Below, piece after piece: positions 15,868 through 24,514 of a DNA stretch of 64,000 nt. This stretch comes from CAXXHQ01 sp963665265 (GTDB lineage Bacteria; Planctomycetota; Planctomycetia; Pirellulales; Thermoguttaceae), in NCBI GenBank assembly GCA_963665265.2, contig OY762224.2, positions 1-64,000 of the forward strand. The letters run 5' to 3'. How positions within the stretch are numbered: the first letter of the stretch is position 1; each line of letters opens with the position of its first letter. A program made the translations under genes and the position numbers. Below the pieces are notes generated by a model, which was not told the DNA's origin, did no database searches, and saw only the letters and a list, made by a program, of their open reading frames with translations.

Positions 15868-16257
15868 ATGGCGAAGCGTAGTGCGAAGTTTTGCGAGAAG
15901 GCTGGTTGTCGGGGAATCATCCGCGACGGCGTATGCAGCTCATGTGGGCCGGTTAAACGCGGGTTTGCCGCCCGCCCGAGCGCCGCGACTAGACAGCGAC
16001 GAGGATACGACGAGGATTGGCTTCGGGTTCGCCGTCAGTTCGTCGCCGAGGCGACGCTTAAAGCGGCTGAACGCGGCGAGTGGCCTAAGTGCGGCCTCTG
16101 CGGTGAAGCGATCACCGATCTTCGCGGCGTTCATGTAGATCATATACGAGAGTTTAGCGGATTGAATGATCCGCTCCGACTTGATTCGGAGAACCTTCAG
16201 CTCGCTCATTCGCGTTGCAACTTAGCAAAGGCTGGGAAGAATAAACAGGCTAGATAG
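15868..16257 (+). CDS. HNH endonuclease of the packaging module
   Basis: A 129-residue protein with an N-terminal Cys-rich segment (CEKAGCRGIIRDGVCSSC) and an HNH core: CGLCGEAI, VHVDHIREFSG, DSENLQLAHSRCN. Phages of the HK97 type often carry such an HNH protein immediately before the small and large terminases, where it stimulates cos-type DNA cleavage. A GGAG site lies 7 nt before the ATG. A strong terminator follows its stop codon directly. Confidence 0.9.
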   Translation: MAKRSAKFCEKAGCRGIIRDGVCSSCGPVKRGFAARPSAATRQRRGYDEDWLRVRRQFVAEATLKAAERGEWPKCGLCGEAITDLRGVHVDHIREFSGLNDPLRLDSENLQLAHSRCNLAKAGKNKQAR

Positions 16258-16279
16258 CCACCTCTATAAGGTGGTTTTT
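16258..16279 (+). terminator. Intrinsic terminator after the HNH gene
   Basis: CCACC (16258-16262) and GGTGG (16270-16274) enclose a 7-nt loop and are followed by TTTTT. It separates the lysis/surface transcript from the packaging operon, so terS needs its own promoter in the next 190 bases; I could not pick a clear one. Confidence 0.75.
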
Positions 16280-16380
16280 AAGCCGTTTTATGCCCCTCTG
16301 TCTAGGTATCAAAATGGATAGGGGGGTACACCTTTTAGAGGGGGTTCCGATGCGAACCGATCTGCCCCTTTCCGCATTTT

Positions 16381-16446
16381 TTCACGGGTTTTGAGTCTGA
16401 TTTTTGAAATTTCGGGTTTTTTCAAGTCGAACGTAAAACCCGTGAA
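16381..16446 (+). repeat. 12-bp inverted repeat upstream of terS (candidate cos/pac or control site)
   Basis: TTCACGGGTTTT (16381-16392) and AAAACCCGTGAA (16435-16446) are perfect inverted copies separated by 42 bases, with a small GAAATTTC palindrome between them. They lie 21 bases before the GTG of terS in the otherwise gene-free stretch 16280-16466. Dyads in this position are often terminase recognition sites; an operator or mRNA leader stem is the alternative. Confidence 0.5.
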
Positions 16447-16466
16447 AGGCAAGATGGGTAAAAAGC

Positions 16467-16934
16467 GTGGGTAAAAGGGGACCGCCGCCAACGCCGACCG
16501 CCGTTTTGAAGGTTCGGGGATCGTGGCGGGCCGAGGAGCGGCCCCAGGAACCGCCCGCGCCGATGCCGGAAGCCCCGCCGTCATGCCCGGCATGGCTTTC
16601 GACGACCGACGCCTTCGCGGCCGAGGTCTGGGCCGACGTCGTTCCGCTCCTCGTGGCGCAAAAGACCATCGCCACGATCGACACCTACGCCGTCGCGATG
16701 CTTTGCCAGAGTTACTCGGTTTGGCGGCGGTCGTCGGAGCTCGCTGAGATCGCCGACGCGGGGACGATCGAATGGCAACGACTGCGGGCGGCCGCCAACG
16801 CGTCGATGACGCAAGTCCTGCGGTTGTCTCAAAGGTTCGGTTTAACGCCGTCGGATCGCGTTGGGCTAGCGACGGGAGGCCCCGACGGGAAAAAGGACAC
16901 CGGCAAAGCGAGGTTCTTCCAGCGAAGCGGATAG
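16467..16934 (+). CDS. terS: Terminase small subunit, P27 family
   Basis: A 155-residue protein starting with GTG: MGKRGPPPTPTAVLKVRGSWR is the P27-family leader. It continues with the helical body (FAAEVWADVVPLLV, TIDTYAVAMLCQSYSVWR) that forms the DNA-recognition ring, and a C-terminal segment with FGLTPSDRVGL, the conserved P27 end motif. It selects phage DNA for packaging and hands it to the large subunit encoded 17 nt downstream. Confidence 0.9.
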   Translation: MGKRGPPPTPTAVLKVRGSWRAEERPQEPPAPMPEAPPSCPAWLSTTDAFAAEVWADVVPLLVAQKTIATIDTYAVAMLCQSYSVWRRSSELAEIADAGTIEWQRLRAAANASMTQVLRLSQRFGLTPSDRVGLATGGPDGKKDTGKARFFQRSG

Positions 16935-16951
16935 GCGGCCAGAGTAGCAAC

Positions 16952-18595
16952 ATGCGCGAGACCATCGAACACATCTGCCGGACCGGGATACCGGGATATG
17001 ATCCGTGGAAGAAAGCGGAGTGTTGCTGGTTCGACGGCGAGGCCGCGCAGCTCGCCGTGGATTTTTTCCCCGAGTGCCTTCGCCATGTCGAAGGCGGCGT
17101 CGCTGGCAAGCCGTTTGTTTTGGAGCGATGGCAACAGGCGATCGTCGGCAATCTCTTTGGCTGGAAGCGAAAGGACGGGAAGGGCCGCGTCGTTCGGCGA
17201 TACCGCGAGGCGTTTATTTACGTCCCTCGCAAAAACGGGAAGACGCCGCTCGTCGCCGGCATCGGGCTCTACGTGTTTTTTTGCGACGAGGAAAAAGGGC
17301 AACAAGGGTACATCGCGGCGGCGGATCGCGAACAAGCAGGCGCCTTGTTTCGACACGCAAAAGGGATGGTCGACGCGGAACCGGAACTCTCGAGCCGTTG
17401 CAGGATTTACGGCGGTAATGCGGCGGGCGGCCAATCACGTTCGATCGTACGCGAATCGGACGGGAGCTTTCTTCGCGTGATTTCGGCCGACGCGAACAGC
17501 AAGCACGGCGGAAACCCGCACCTAATCATCATCGACGAGTTGCACGCCCAGAAAGACCCGGAGTTGTACGACGTCCTTCACACCGGCATGGCGAGCGAGA
17601 ACCGAGCGCAGCCGCTGTTCGTGTCGCTCACGACGGCCGACTACGATCGCGACTCCGTTTGCAACGAGCGGCACAAGTACGCTTGCGACGTTCGCGACGG
17701 CGGCACAAATGATCTGGAGTTCCTGCCGGTCGTATACGAGGCGGTCGAAGACAAAGACGATTGGACCGCCCCGGCGACCTGGGCGAAAGCAAACCCGAAC
17801 ATTGGCGTGTCCGTATCCGAAGATTATCTACGGAAGGAATGCGAAAAAGCGCAGCAAATTCCTCGCCTGCAAAACACGTTCAAGCGGCTCCACTTGAATA
17901 TGCGAACGAGGCAAGACGTGCTTTGGTTGCCGGTCGAGACGTGGGGCTCCGGCGGCGGCGATCGGCTGGAGCTTCCGGCCTCGGCGACGATTTGCGGCGG
18001 CGTGGACCTATCGAGCCGCATCGACATAACGGCATTGGCGTGGGTCTGGCGGGTCGAAAAGAAGCTCGCCCTAAAGGTTCGATTTTGGGTTCCGGAAGAG
18101 CGTATTAGATTGCTCGATCGGCAGGGCGATCGACGGTACGCCCTGTGGGCCGACGAAGGGTGGATCGAGCCGACGCCCGGCGACTCGATCGACTACGAGT
18201 GGATTTCGGCGGCGATTCGGAAGGACTCGGAAGGGCGTTGCGCCGGAATGATTGGATACGACCCGTGGAACGCCAAGAAGTTCGCCGACGACCTGCATAA
18301 CGATTTCGGTTTCGACATGATCGAGGTTCGGCAAGGCTACGTATCGCTGAACGAGCCGAGCAAAGAGTTTGAGCGATTGATTGTTTCGCGAGAAATCATC
18401 CACGAAAACAATCCGGCGCTGGATTGGATGATCGCGTCGGCGAAGACGCGGCCGGACCCGGCTGGAAACATCAAGCCGGTGAAGCCCGACCCGAACGGAA
18501 AAGAAAAGATTGACGGGGTGGTCGCCGCCATTATGGCGTTGGCCGTCGAAATGCGTTGTCCGCAAAACGCCTATCCGGAGTTAATAGCGCTATGA
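16952..18595 (+). CDS. terL: Terminase large subunit
   Basis: A 547-residue packaging motor of the HK97 (Terminase_1) group. The ATPase half holds a Walker A-like YVPRKNGKTPLVAG (about residues 90-103) and Walker B LIIIDELH (about 190). The nuclease half has GGVDLSSRIDITAL (first acidic residue), GYDPWNAKKFADDL and KIDGVVAAIMAL (last metal-binding Asp). The start is placed at ATG 16952; the frame stays open upstream but only shadows terS. It cleaves concatemeric DNA and pumps it through the portal. Its TGA overlaps the portal ATG. Confidence 0.95.
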   Translation: MRETIEHICRTGIPGYDPWKKAECCWFDGEAAQLAVDFFPECLRHVEGGVAGKPFVLERWQQAIVGNLFGWKRKDGKGRVVRRYREAFIYVPRKNGKTPLVAGIGLYVFFCDEEKGQQGYIAAADREQAGALFRHAKGMVDAEPELSSRCRIYGGNAAGGQSRSIVRESDGSFLRVISADANSKHGGNPHLIIIDELHAQKDPELYDVLHTGMASENRAQPLFVSLTTADYDRDSVCNERHKYACDVRDGGTNDLEFLPVVYEAVEDKDDWTAPATWAKANPNIGVSVSEDYLRKECEKAQQIPRLQNTFKRLHLNMRTRQDVLWLPVETWGSGGGDRLELPASATICGGVDLSSRIDITALAWVWRVEKKLALKVRFWVPEERIRLLDRQGDRRYALWADEGWIEPTPGDSIDYEWISAAIRKDSEGRCAGMIGYDPWNAKKFADDLHNDFGFDMIEVRQGYVSLNEPSKEFERLIVSREIIHENNPALDWMIASAKTRPDPAGNIKPVKPDPNGKEKIDGVVAAIMALAVEMRCPQNAYPELIAL

Positions 18596-20346
18596 GCATC
18601 TTTACGCGAATCTTCGGCGCCGTCCAGCGGCAATTTCGTAGCGAGTCGTGGCGAGAATCCTCGATTCTTGATCCTGATGACGATCTACTTGAAGCGTTCG
18701 GCGGCGGAAAATCCGCTTCCGGAATGCGAGTCAATCGTAAGACGGCGCTCACGTATTCCGCGATTTGGCGCGGCGTTCGACTTATTTCGGCCGACGTCGC
18801 CAAGCTCCCGATATTCGTCTACGACAAAAGCGGCGACACGCTTACTAGAGCGACCAAGCACCCGGCATATCGGCTCTTGAAGATTAAGCCGAATCCGGAG
18901 ATGACCGCGTTTACGTGGAAGCAGACGATCGTCGCGCACGCAATCCTGCAAGGAAATTCCTATACGCACATCGAGCGGAATGGAATCGGCGAGCCAATTG
19001 CTCTGTGGCCGCTCCTTCCGGACAGGACGTGGCCTATTCGGGTAAACGGCGAGTTGATGTATACGACACGCCTTGATTCCGGCGAGTGGAGAAAGATCAA
19101 GAAAGAAGACATTCTTCACATCAAGAACTTGGGATACGACGGACTTATCGGCTATTCGATGCTGGAAAAAGCTCGAGAGTCAATCGGCCTCGGCCTCGCC
19201 ACGGCTCGCTATACGAGCAGGTTCTTCCGTAATAACGCGAACCCGTCGATCTTGATCGAGGTTCCCGGCACTATGCCCCCCGAGGCGCAAAGGGAGTTTC
19301 TTCGCCAGTGGGAAAAAATGCACGCCGGCGTCGATAATGCGCACCGACCGGCGATCATTACAAACGGCGGATCAGCGAAACCGTTCTCGATCAGCGCGAA
19401 AGATGCGCAACTATTGGAGTCGCGGCAATTCGAGATTCGCGAAATCGCCAACTGGATCGGCGTACCGCCGCACAAGCTCGGCGATTCGAGTCGAACGGCC
19501 TATAACTCGCTCGAACAAGAGAATGAGTCGTATCTGTCGGAAAGCCTCGATCCGTGGATGGTGGCCATTGAAGAGGAGTGCGAAACGAAATTGATCGACG
19601 AGCGCGACTTACTCGAAGAGAAAAAAGATATCGAGTTTAAGCGAGGCGCCTTTCTTCGCGCTGACATTCGTTCGCGGTATCAAGCCTATTCTCTCGGTAT
19701 CAACAACCGATTCTTGCGGCCGAACGAGGTCCGGCAGATGGAAAATCTGAATCCCTACGAGGGCGGCGACGAAATCCTAATCCCGCTCAATATGGGAAAC
19801 CCTGGCGGAAACCCGCAGGCGAAACCGTCCGAAGCCGCTCCGGCGAAAGGAACGGAAAAGGATTCGGCCCGAGCAGCTTCGATTCGCGCCGTCGCCGAAG
19901 ACGCTTGCACGCGAGCGATTAACCGATTCGCGTTTCACGCGAGAAGGTCGGCCGAGAAGCCAGCGACGTTCATAAACTCGATCGACGAGCTGCGAACGCA
20001 AACCGCCGCGGCGACGAGCATTCTTTTGCCGGCGGCCGGATTGTTTTCCGAAAACTTGGCGGCGGCGAAAACGCTGGCCTCGCGGGCTGTCGGCGAATTC
20101 GTGGACGCCTTCCATGCCGAATTGCTTGCCGCGTCCGAGTGCAAGGAGTCTGAGTTATCGAAGCGAGTCGCCGACGTCGCCGATCTGCATAGTAGTTTCG
20201 GCGCCGGGTGGCTTGCGAACGTGTTAGACGGAACGATCGAACATTACCGGCTGGATGAAGGCCGACAACCCGAAGGAGAAAAGGGAAATGACCGAACGCA
20301 GATTCACGAGTCGGGGGAAGGTGACGATTCAAACGCGGGAGGATAA
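18592..20346 (+). CDS. Portal protein, HK97 type, with long C-terminal extension
   Basis: A 584-residue protein. The conserved portal core spans about residues 40-400: LTYSAIWRGVRLISADVAKLP, ILQGNSYTHIERN, DILHIKNLGYDGLIGYS and the WIGVPPHKLGDSSRTAYNSLEQ block. After LNPYEGGDEILIPLNM the sequence becomes a low-complexity linker and a helical C-terminal region of about 170 residues, longer than in HK97 gp3. It forms the dodecameric DNA channel at one capsid vertex. It overlaps terL by ATGA and the protease gene by 59 nt. Confidence 0.95.
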   Translation: MSIFTRIFGAVQRQFRSESWRESSILDPDDDLLEAFGGGKSASGMRVNRKTALTYSAIWRGVRLISADVAKLPIFVYDKSGDTLTRATKHPAYRLLKIKPNPEMTAFTWKQTIVAHAILQGNSYTHIERNGIGEPIALWPLLPDRTWPIRVNGELMYTTRLDSGEWRKIKKEDILHIKNLGYDGLIGYSMLEKARESIGLGLATARYTSRFFRNNANPSILIEVPGTMPPEAQREFLRQWEKMHAGVDNAHRPAIITNGGSAKPFSISAKDAQLLESRQFEIREIANWIGVPPHKLGDSSRTAYNSLEQENESYLSESLDPWMVAIEEECETKLIDERDLLEEKKDIEFKRGAFLRADIRSRYQAYSLGINNRFLRPNEVRQMENLNPYEGGDEILIPLNMGNPGGNPQAKPSEAAPAKGTEKDSARAASIRAVAEDACTRAINRFAFHARRSAEKPATFINSIDELRTQTAAATSILLPAAGLFSENLAAAKTLASRAVGEFVDAFHAELLAASECKESELSKRVADVADLHSSFGAGWLANVLDGTIEHYRLDEGRQPEGEKGNDRTQIHESGEGDDSNAGG

Positions 20347-20938
20347 ATCCCGCGTCATCGTCGGATACGCCGCCGTATTTCATCGCGCCGCAGACCCAGG
20401 AACGCAGTACGAGCTATGGGAAGGGGTTGTCGAACGAGTCGCTCCGCAAGCATTTGATCGGGCTTTGCGCGAGCGTGACGACGCCCGAGGAGCGTTTAAC
20501 CATGACCCGAACTTTATCCTCGGCCGCGTCTCGGCGGGGACGATGCGTCTTTCGGTCGATTCGGTCGGTCTGCGGTACGAGATCGATCTGCCCGACACGC
20601 AAGCAGGAAGGGACACGGCGACGTCGATCGAGCGAGGCGACATCACGGGAAGCTCTTTCGCGTTCATCCCCCGGCAAACGCGATGGATTTCAGGCTCCGA
20701 AGGCGAGCCGGAAGTTCGGATGCTCGAAGACGTTGAGTTGTACGATTGTGGACCCGTCACCTACCCCGCCTACGAATCGACGACGACCGGGGTCCGCTCG
20801 TCCGGCGACGTCGAAGAGGTCCGCGTTTCGCATGGCGAATGGAAAGCGAAGCGGGGGAAGGAGAAAGACGCCGCCTGCGCTCGCGCAAGAATTTTAGAAA
20901 TTGAATTAGAAAATTCTTATGTTATTGCCGATCGGTAA
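20288..20938 (+). CDS. Prohead protease, HK97 (S78) family
   Basis: A 216-residue serine protease that trims the capsid scaffold. ATG 20288 lies inside the portal gene with GGAG and AAAAGGG upstream. Catalytic elements are GAFNHDPNFILGR (His, about residue 70) and DITGSSFAFIP (Ser, about residue 118), with VELYDCGPVTYPAY after them. The tail is highly charged. It is followed by a 272-base untranslated leader in front of the major capsid gene. Confidence 0.93.
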   Translation: MTERRFTSRGKVTIQTREDKSRVIVGYAAVFHRAADPGTQYELWEGVVERVAPQAFDRALRERDDARGAFNHDPNFILGRVSAGTMRLSVDSVGLRYEIDLPDTQAGRDTATSIERGDITGSSFAFIPRQTRWISGSEGEPEVRMLEDVELYDCGPVTYPAYESTTTGVRSSGDVEEVRVSHGEWKAKRGKEKDAACARARILEIELENSYVIADR

Positions 20939-20968
20939 CTTTGTAATCAGTAAGCAGTCAACTCGACT

Positions 20969-21206
20969 CTTGCGGCGGATGCGTCTACACGCTACCGCGT
21001 AAGAACCACGATCGACTGCCGAACACAATTCGATTCGATCCCTGCGTCGGGTGCGTCTACACGCTACGGCGCAGGGGTGGCAGTAATGCTTAACGCTGTC
21101 TACACGGCGGGAGCTTACTGGCGATGTTTCTATCGAACCATCGCCGGTGGGTTGCCGCCGACATTGTTTTCTTGGCGCGCCTCCGGCGAGTATCCAGAGG
21201 AGCGCG
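20969..21206 (+). ncRNA. Structured leader of the major capsid gene: five stem-loops
   Basis: The gap between protease and capsid genes holds consecutive hairpins. HP1 (20969-21003) and HP2 (21040-21076) share the core TGCGTCTACACGCTAC and the same architecture: a 4-bp GCGT/ACGC top stem, a CTAC loop and a bulged T. HP3 (21095-21108) is a shorter version, GCTGT-CTAC-ACGGC. HP4 is GGCGATG (21120-21126) with CATCGCC (21139-21145). HP5 pairs CGCGCCTCC (21176-21184) with GGAGCGCG (21199-21206) and covers the capsid GGAG ribosome-binding site. Three identical CTAC loops closed by T-A suggest protein-binding sites or mRNA-stability elements. Confidence 0.65.
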
Positions 21207-21210
21207 GAAA

Positions 21211-22530
21211 ATGATTAAGGAATTGCGCGAAAAGCTCGGAAGGCTGGCGAAAACGATTCGCGAGCTTGCCGACCGCGCGGACAAGTGGACGGACGAAGAC
21301 CGCTCGAATTGGGTGGCCATGAACAAAGATTACGACGAGACGAAGACGAAAATCGACGAGTTGCAAGCCGTCGAGGACGTCCGCTCTCGCGCCGCGAACA
21401 TCGAGCGAGATTTAGCCGCTCCAGTCGGCGACGGCCAAATCGGTCGTAATAACCCCGGCGCCGCCGATCAACGCCGAGAGCGACCCAGCGAGGAAACCCG
21501 CGCGCTCGCCTTGCAAGGCTGGATGCGCTCGCAGCTCTCTCTACCGTTGCGGTCGGAGCATCGGAACGCCTTGCGATCCGTTGGGGCGAATTCGCACGCC
21601 CGCGACTTCCGCATCCGCATGATGCGATCTGATGAATACCGAACGTTTCGCGAAAAACGCGGTATGACCGTCGGCGCGTCCACGGCGGGCGGCTCGACCG
21701 TTCCCGCAGGTTTCACCGCCAACTTTGAAACCGCCTTGCTCGAATTCGGCGGTCCTCGTTCCGTAGCCGACGTGATGAGAACGGACACGGGGAACCCGTT
21801 GGCGTGGCCGACGGCGAACGACACGGGCAACAAGGGCGTATTACTCACGGAAGAGACGACGATCGGCTCGACCGTGAACCCGACGACCGGCTCGAAGTCC
21901 TTCGGAGCCTACAAGATCAGCTCGACGCCGATCTTGATCTCGGCCGAACTGCTCGAAGACTCCGCGTTTAACCTTGCCGACTGGATCGGGCAAGCGCTCG
22001 GCGAGCGTATCGGCCGCTGTGAATGCGATTACTACACGACCGGAACCGGGGCGAGCCAACCGCAAGGTTGCGTAACCGCCGCGACTCTCGGCGTGACGAC
22101 CGCGTCCGGAACAGCGATTACGGCCGATGAAATCCTGACGTTGATTCATTCCGTCGATCCGGCGTACAGGACCGGCGCTTCGTTCATGATGAACGATTCG
22201 ACGCTGCTAGCCGTTCGTAAGCTGAAGGACAACAACGGCCAGTATCTCTGGCAGGCCGGTTTGCAGGCTGGCGTTCCGGATCGGCTGTTCACTTATCCGC
22301 TCACCCTCAATCAGTCGATGGCGTCGATTGCGCTGAGCGCAAAGACGATCCTTTTCGGCGCCTTCTCGAAGTTCAAGATTCGCGACGTTTCGTCGTTGCG
22401 TTTACGTCGGCTTCAGGAGCGTTACGCCGACACGGATCAAGAGGGCTTCGTCGCCTTCCATCGGACGGACTCCGGGTTGCTTGACGCGGGAACCCATCCG
22501 CTCAAGTATCTCCAACAGAAGGCGTCGTAA
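21211..22530 (+). CDS. Major capsid protein, HK97 type, with N-terminal scaffold domain
   Basis: A 439-residue protein. Residues 1 to about 75 are a charged coiled coil (MIKELREKLGRLAKTIREL and following), the delta domain that acts as built-in scaffold and is cut off by the prohead protease. The rest has the HK97 fold: GGSTVPAGF, the E-loop region, SSTPILISAELLEDSAFNLADWI and LFGAFSKFKIRD near the end. The start is ATG 21211 with AGAGGAG upstream; the frame is open further up but only through the structured leader. A GC-rich hairpin follows the stop. Confidence 0.93.
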   Translation: MIKELREKLGRLAKTIRELADRADKWTDEDRSNWVAMNKDYDETKTKIDELQAVEDVRSRAANIERDLAAPVGDGQIGRNNPGAADQRRERPSEETRALALQGWMRSQLSLPLRSEHRNALRSVGANSHARDFRIRMMRSDEYRTFREKRGMTVGASTAGGSTVPAGFTANFETALLEFGGPRSVADVMRTDTGNPLAWPTANDTGNKGVLLTEETTIGSTVNPTTGSKSFGAYKISSTPILISAELLEDSAFNLADWIGQALGERIGRCECDYYTTGTGASQPQGCVTAATLGVTTASGTAITADEILTLIHSVDPAYRTGASFMMNDSTLLAVRKLKDNNGQYLWQAGLQAGVPDRLFTYPLTLNQSMASIALSAKTILFGAFSKFKIRDVSSLRLRRLQERYADTDQEGFVAFHRTDSGLLDAGTHPLKYLQQKAS

Positions 22531-22561
22531 GCGCCGCTTTCGTTTGCTTTGCTTTAATAAC

Positions 22562-22591
22562 CCGCCTCCTCGAAGCGATTCGGGGAGGCGG
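22562..22591 (+). terminator. GC-rich hairpin after the capsid gene
   Basis: CCGCCTCC (22562-22569) pairs with GGAGGCGG (22584-22591), and the loop closes further with CGAA/TTCG. No U-run follows (ATAATTT), so it is more likely a partial terminator or 3'-end stabiliser that raises capsid mRNA relative to the distal genes. Confidence 0.65.
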
Positions 22592-22614
22592 ATAATTTCC
22601 TTCGGATAGAAGCA

Positions 22615-23226
22615 ATGGGAATTCGCCAGCTAACCCGACCGACCGCAGAGCCAGTCATCTCCACGGAGATGGCTGAGCATCTTCGCGTTACGGCCGACGA
22701 CGAGACCGCGTATATCGCCGAGTTGATCGTCGCCGCCCGGGCGCACGTCGAAACCAGAGTTCGGCGTCAGCTCGTTCGCGCGAAGTGGCTGTTGACCCTG
22801 GAGGAATTTCCCTGCGGAAAAAGCAAAGAGATACGTTTGCCGCGCCCGCCGCTGCAAAGCGTCGTAGCCGTGCGATATGCCGACGCTCACGGAGTCATGC
22901 AGACGCTTGCCGCGACGGAATACGTCGTTGATCGCGATTGCGAACCAGGGCGGATTCTGCCCGCGTTCGGCAAGCATTGGCCGGGAGGTCGACGCGGTCC
23001 CGGCGCCGTCGAAATCGAATACTGGGCGGGATTTGGGGAACCGGATTGCACCACGGCCGAGTCGGTCGAAGCGGTCCCGGCGCAGTTAAAACACGCGATT
23101 AAGTTCCTTGTGGCGCATTGGTACGCGAATCGCGAGCTCGTTACCGAATCGCCAAACCTCGAATCAATGCCTTTCGCGCTCGAAGCGTTGCTGCAAGCGT
23201 GCTCATACGGGAGCTACTGCGAATGA
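22615..23226 (+). CDS. Head-tail connector (gp6-like adaptor)
   Basis: A 203-residue protein with the typical connector pattern: an N-terminal helical half (VISTEMAEHLRVTADDETAYIAELIVAARAHVE is spread over residues 15-47) followed by RLPRPPLQSVVAVRYADA and VDRDCEPGRILPAF, then the aromatic VEIEYWAGFG and a final helix pair (LKHAIKFLVAHWYANREL). It forms the ring that docks below the portal. Its TGA overlaps the ATG of the next connector gene. Confidence 0.85.
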   Translation: MGIRQLTRPTAEPVISTEMAEHLRVTADDETAYIAELIVAARAHVETRVRRQLVRAKWLLTLEEFPCGKSKEIRLPRPPLQSVVAVRYADAHGVMQTLAATEYVVDRDCEPGRILPAFGKHWPGGRRGPGAVEIEYWAGFGEPDCTTAESVEAVPAQLKHAIKFLVAHWYANRELVTESPNLESMPFALEALLQACSYGSYCE

Positions 23227-23528
23227 TCGCGATCGGGAGGCGTGACAAAAAAATCCGCATCGAACGGCCGTCGGAAAAACTGCCAGGGGAATGGGAGTTT
23301 TACGCGGCGCCGTGGGCGGCGTTGCAAGCGGTGAAAGGCCGTGAGGCGGTCGTGATTAAGCCGGACGGTGCGACGTCGGCAAGTCACAAAATCACTATCC
23401 ACTATTTGGCCGGAATATCGCCGGTCATGCGGGCGAAACTCGGCGATCGCGTCTTTAAGTTCGAGTCGGTCGCCGATTCGGAAGAACGCGGAATCGAACT
23501 AACGATCATGGCGAACGAGGTTCAATGA
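23223..23528 (+). CDS. Head-tail adaptor / stopper protein
   Basis: A 101-residue protein starting MIAIGRRDKKIRIERP. It has the beta-barrel signature of SPP1 gp16-like joining proteins: EWEFYAAPWAALQAVKGREAV, then SHKITIHYLAGISP and the final FKFESVADSEERGIEL. It overlaps the upstream connector by ATGA and the next gene by 4 nt. It seals the DNA-filled capsid and receives the tail. Confidence 0.85.
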   Translation: MIAIGRRDKKIRIERPSEKLPGEWEFYAAPWAALQAVKGREAVVIKPDGATSASHKITIHYLAGISPVMRAKLGDRVFKFESVADSEERGIELTIMANEVQ

Positions 23529-24004
23529 TGGACGCCGACTTGCTGATGAACCTTGCCGCCGCCGTGTCCGTGGACTTGGCGACCAAGTTCCCCACTGCGA
23601 CGATCGGCGCGCAACAAACGCCCATCGCGTTCACTTGGGAAGCGAATCCGGAGATCGACGGCCGCGACCAGCGATTGCAAAAACCGCTTGTAATTACGCT
23701 CGATTGGGCCGAACGATTACAAAGCGAAAACGGAATGGACGTCGAGGAATTCGATTTATTGACGATCGTGCAAATGAACCTTTCGGCGAAAGTGAACGAG
23801 AAAACGACGGTTCAAGCGTTGTCGGCTTTGACGGCCGCGATTGCTCGTTTCCTTCGCCCGCGCGACGAATCGCATGCGATCGAGGTTAACGGAGAGGTGG
23901 TTGTCTGTGTGAAAGTGAGCCGTTCGCCCGCGCGAAATATCGAAGAGCACAAGACCAACTCGCGGTTTTACGCTGAAATAATTTCGACTTGGAAGGCGGC
24001 ATGA
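23525..24004 (+). CDS. Phage neck/tail protein of unknown class, possible tail terminator
   Basis: A 159-residue alpha/beta protein without recognisable motifs (PLVITLDWAERLQ, VQMNLSAKVN, VVVCVKVSRSPARN). The position between the stopper and the HK97 gp10-like gene, and the size, suit a tail-terminator or completion protein. It overlaps both neighbours by 4 nt, so all are translated from one message. Confidence 0.6.
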   Translation: MMDADLLMNLAAAVSVDLATKFPTATIGAQQTPIAFTWEANPEIDGRDQRLQKPLVITLDWAERLQSENGMDVEEFDLLTIVQMNLSAKVNEKTTVQALSALTAAIARFLRPRDESHAIEVNGEVVVCVKVSRSPARNIEEHKTNSRFYAEIISTWKAA

Positions 24005-24501
24005 GCAACGCCGACGTATCGTTTTCGATCATTGGAGCCGAAAAAACGCGCAACATGCTCGCCGAACTGCCGGCGGCGGCGCAAAACCGCGTCGTTAAAC
24101 CGCTGATGCGCGACGCCGCGAAAGATATTGCACGGCTCGAAAAGGCCGAATCGCCAAAAGATACCGGGCTTTTGAAAAAGGCGCTCGGATCGACGCCGCT
24201 GAAGACTTACGACGAGACGTTTTTTATCGCAACGGGCGTTCGCCGCGGCTTCGAGAAGGACGGCAAAAACCCGACGAAGTACGCCCATTTGGTTTCGGGC
24301 GGTAGGAAGGAAACGGAAGCCAAGGGAAGCTTCCTCGCCGACAAGGGACGCGACAAGTTCTTCGGTAAGAAGGTCGCCGCCGTGGCGCCGAATCCGTTCG
24401 TCGATCGAGCGTTCCGCCGCGCGAAAAACGAAACCGTTCCTAAGCTCGAAACGAGGGGAGCGGAATTGATTGAACAGGAAGCGGCGAAACTCGCCAAATA
24501 A
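24001..24501 (+). CDS. HK97 gp10-like tail completion protein
   Basis: A 166-residue protein starting at ATG 24001. It has VSFSIIGAEKTRNML and the conserved middle SPKDTGLLKKALGSTPL, in which the D-T-G-x-L motif identifies the gp10 family. YAHLVSGGRKE and NPFVDRAFRRAKNE form the conserved second half (position of the Y...E and PF..PA blocks). It caps the tail tube at the head end. A structured RNA element follows it. Confidence 0.85.
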   Translation: MSNADVSFSIIGAEKTRNMLAELPAAAQNRVVKPLMRDAAKDIARLEKAESPKDTGLLKKALGSTPLKTYDETFFIATGVRRGFEKDGKNPTKYAHLVSGGRKETEAKGSFLADKGRDKFFGKKVAAVAPNPFVDRAFRRAKNETVPKLETRGAELIEQEAAKLAK

Positions 24502-24514
24502 CAACCACAACCAC

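Noticed and set aside
16772..16951. N-terminal extension of the large terminase
   Set aside because: It only shadows terS in another frame; terminase homology begins after ATG 16952.
16309..17151. A 280-codon minus-strand frame over terS and the start of terL
   Set aside because: Ser/Arg/Pro-rich shadow frame antisense to well-identified packaging genes.
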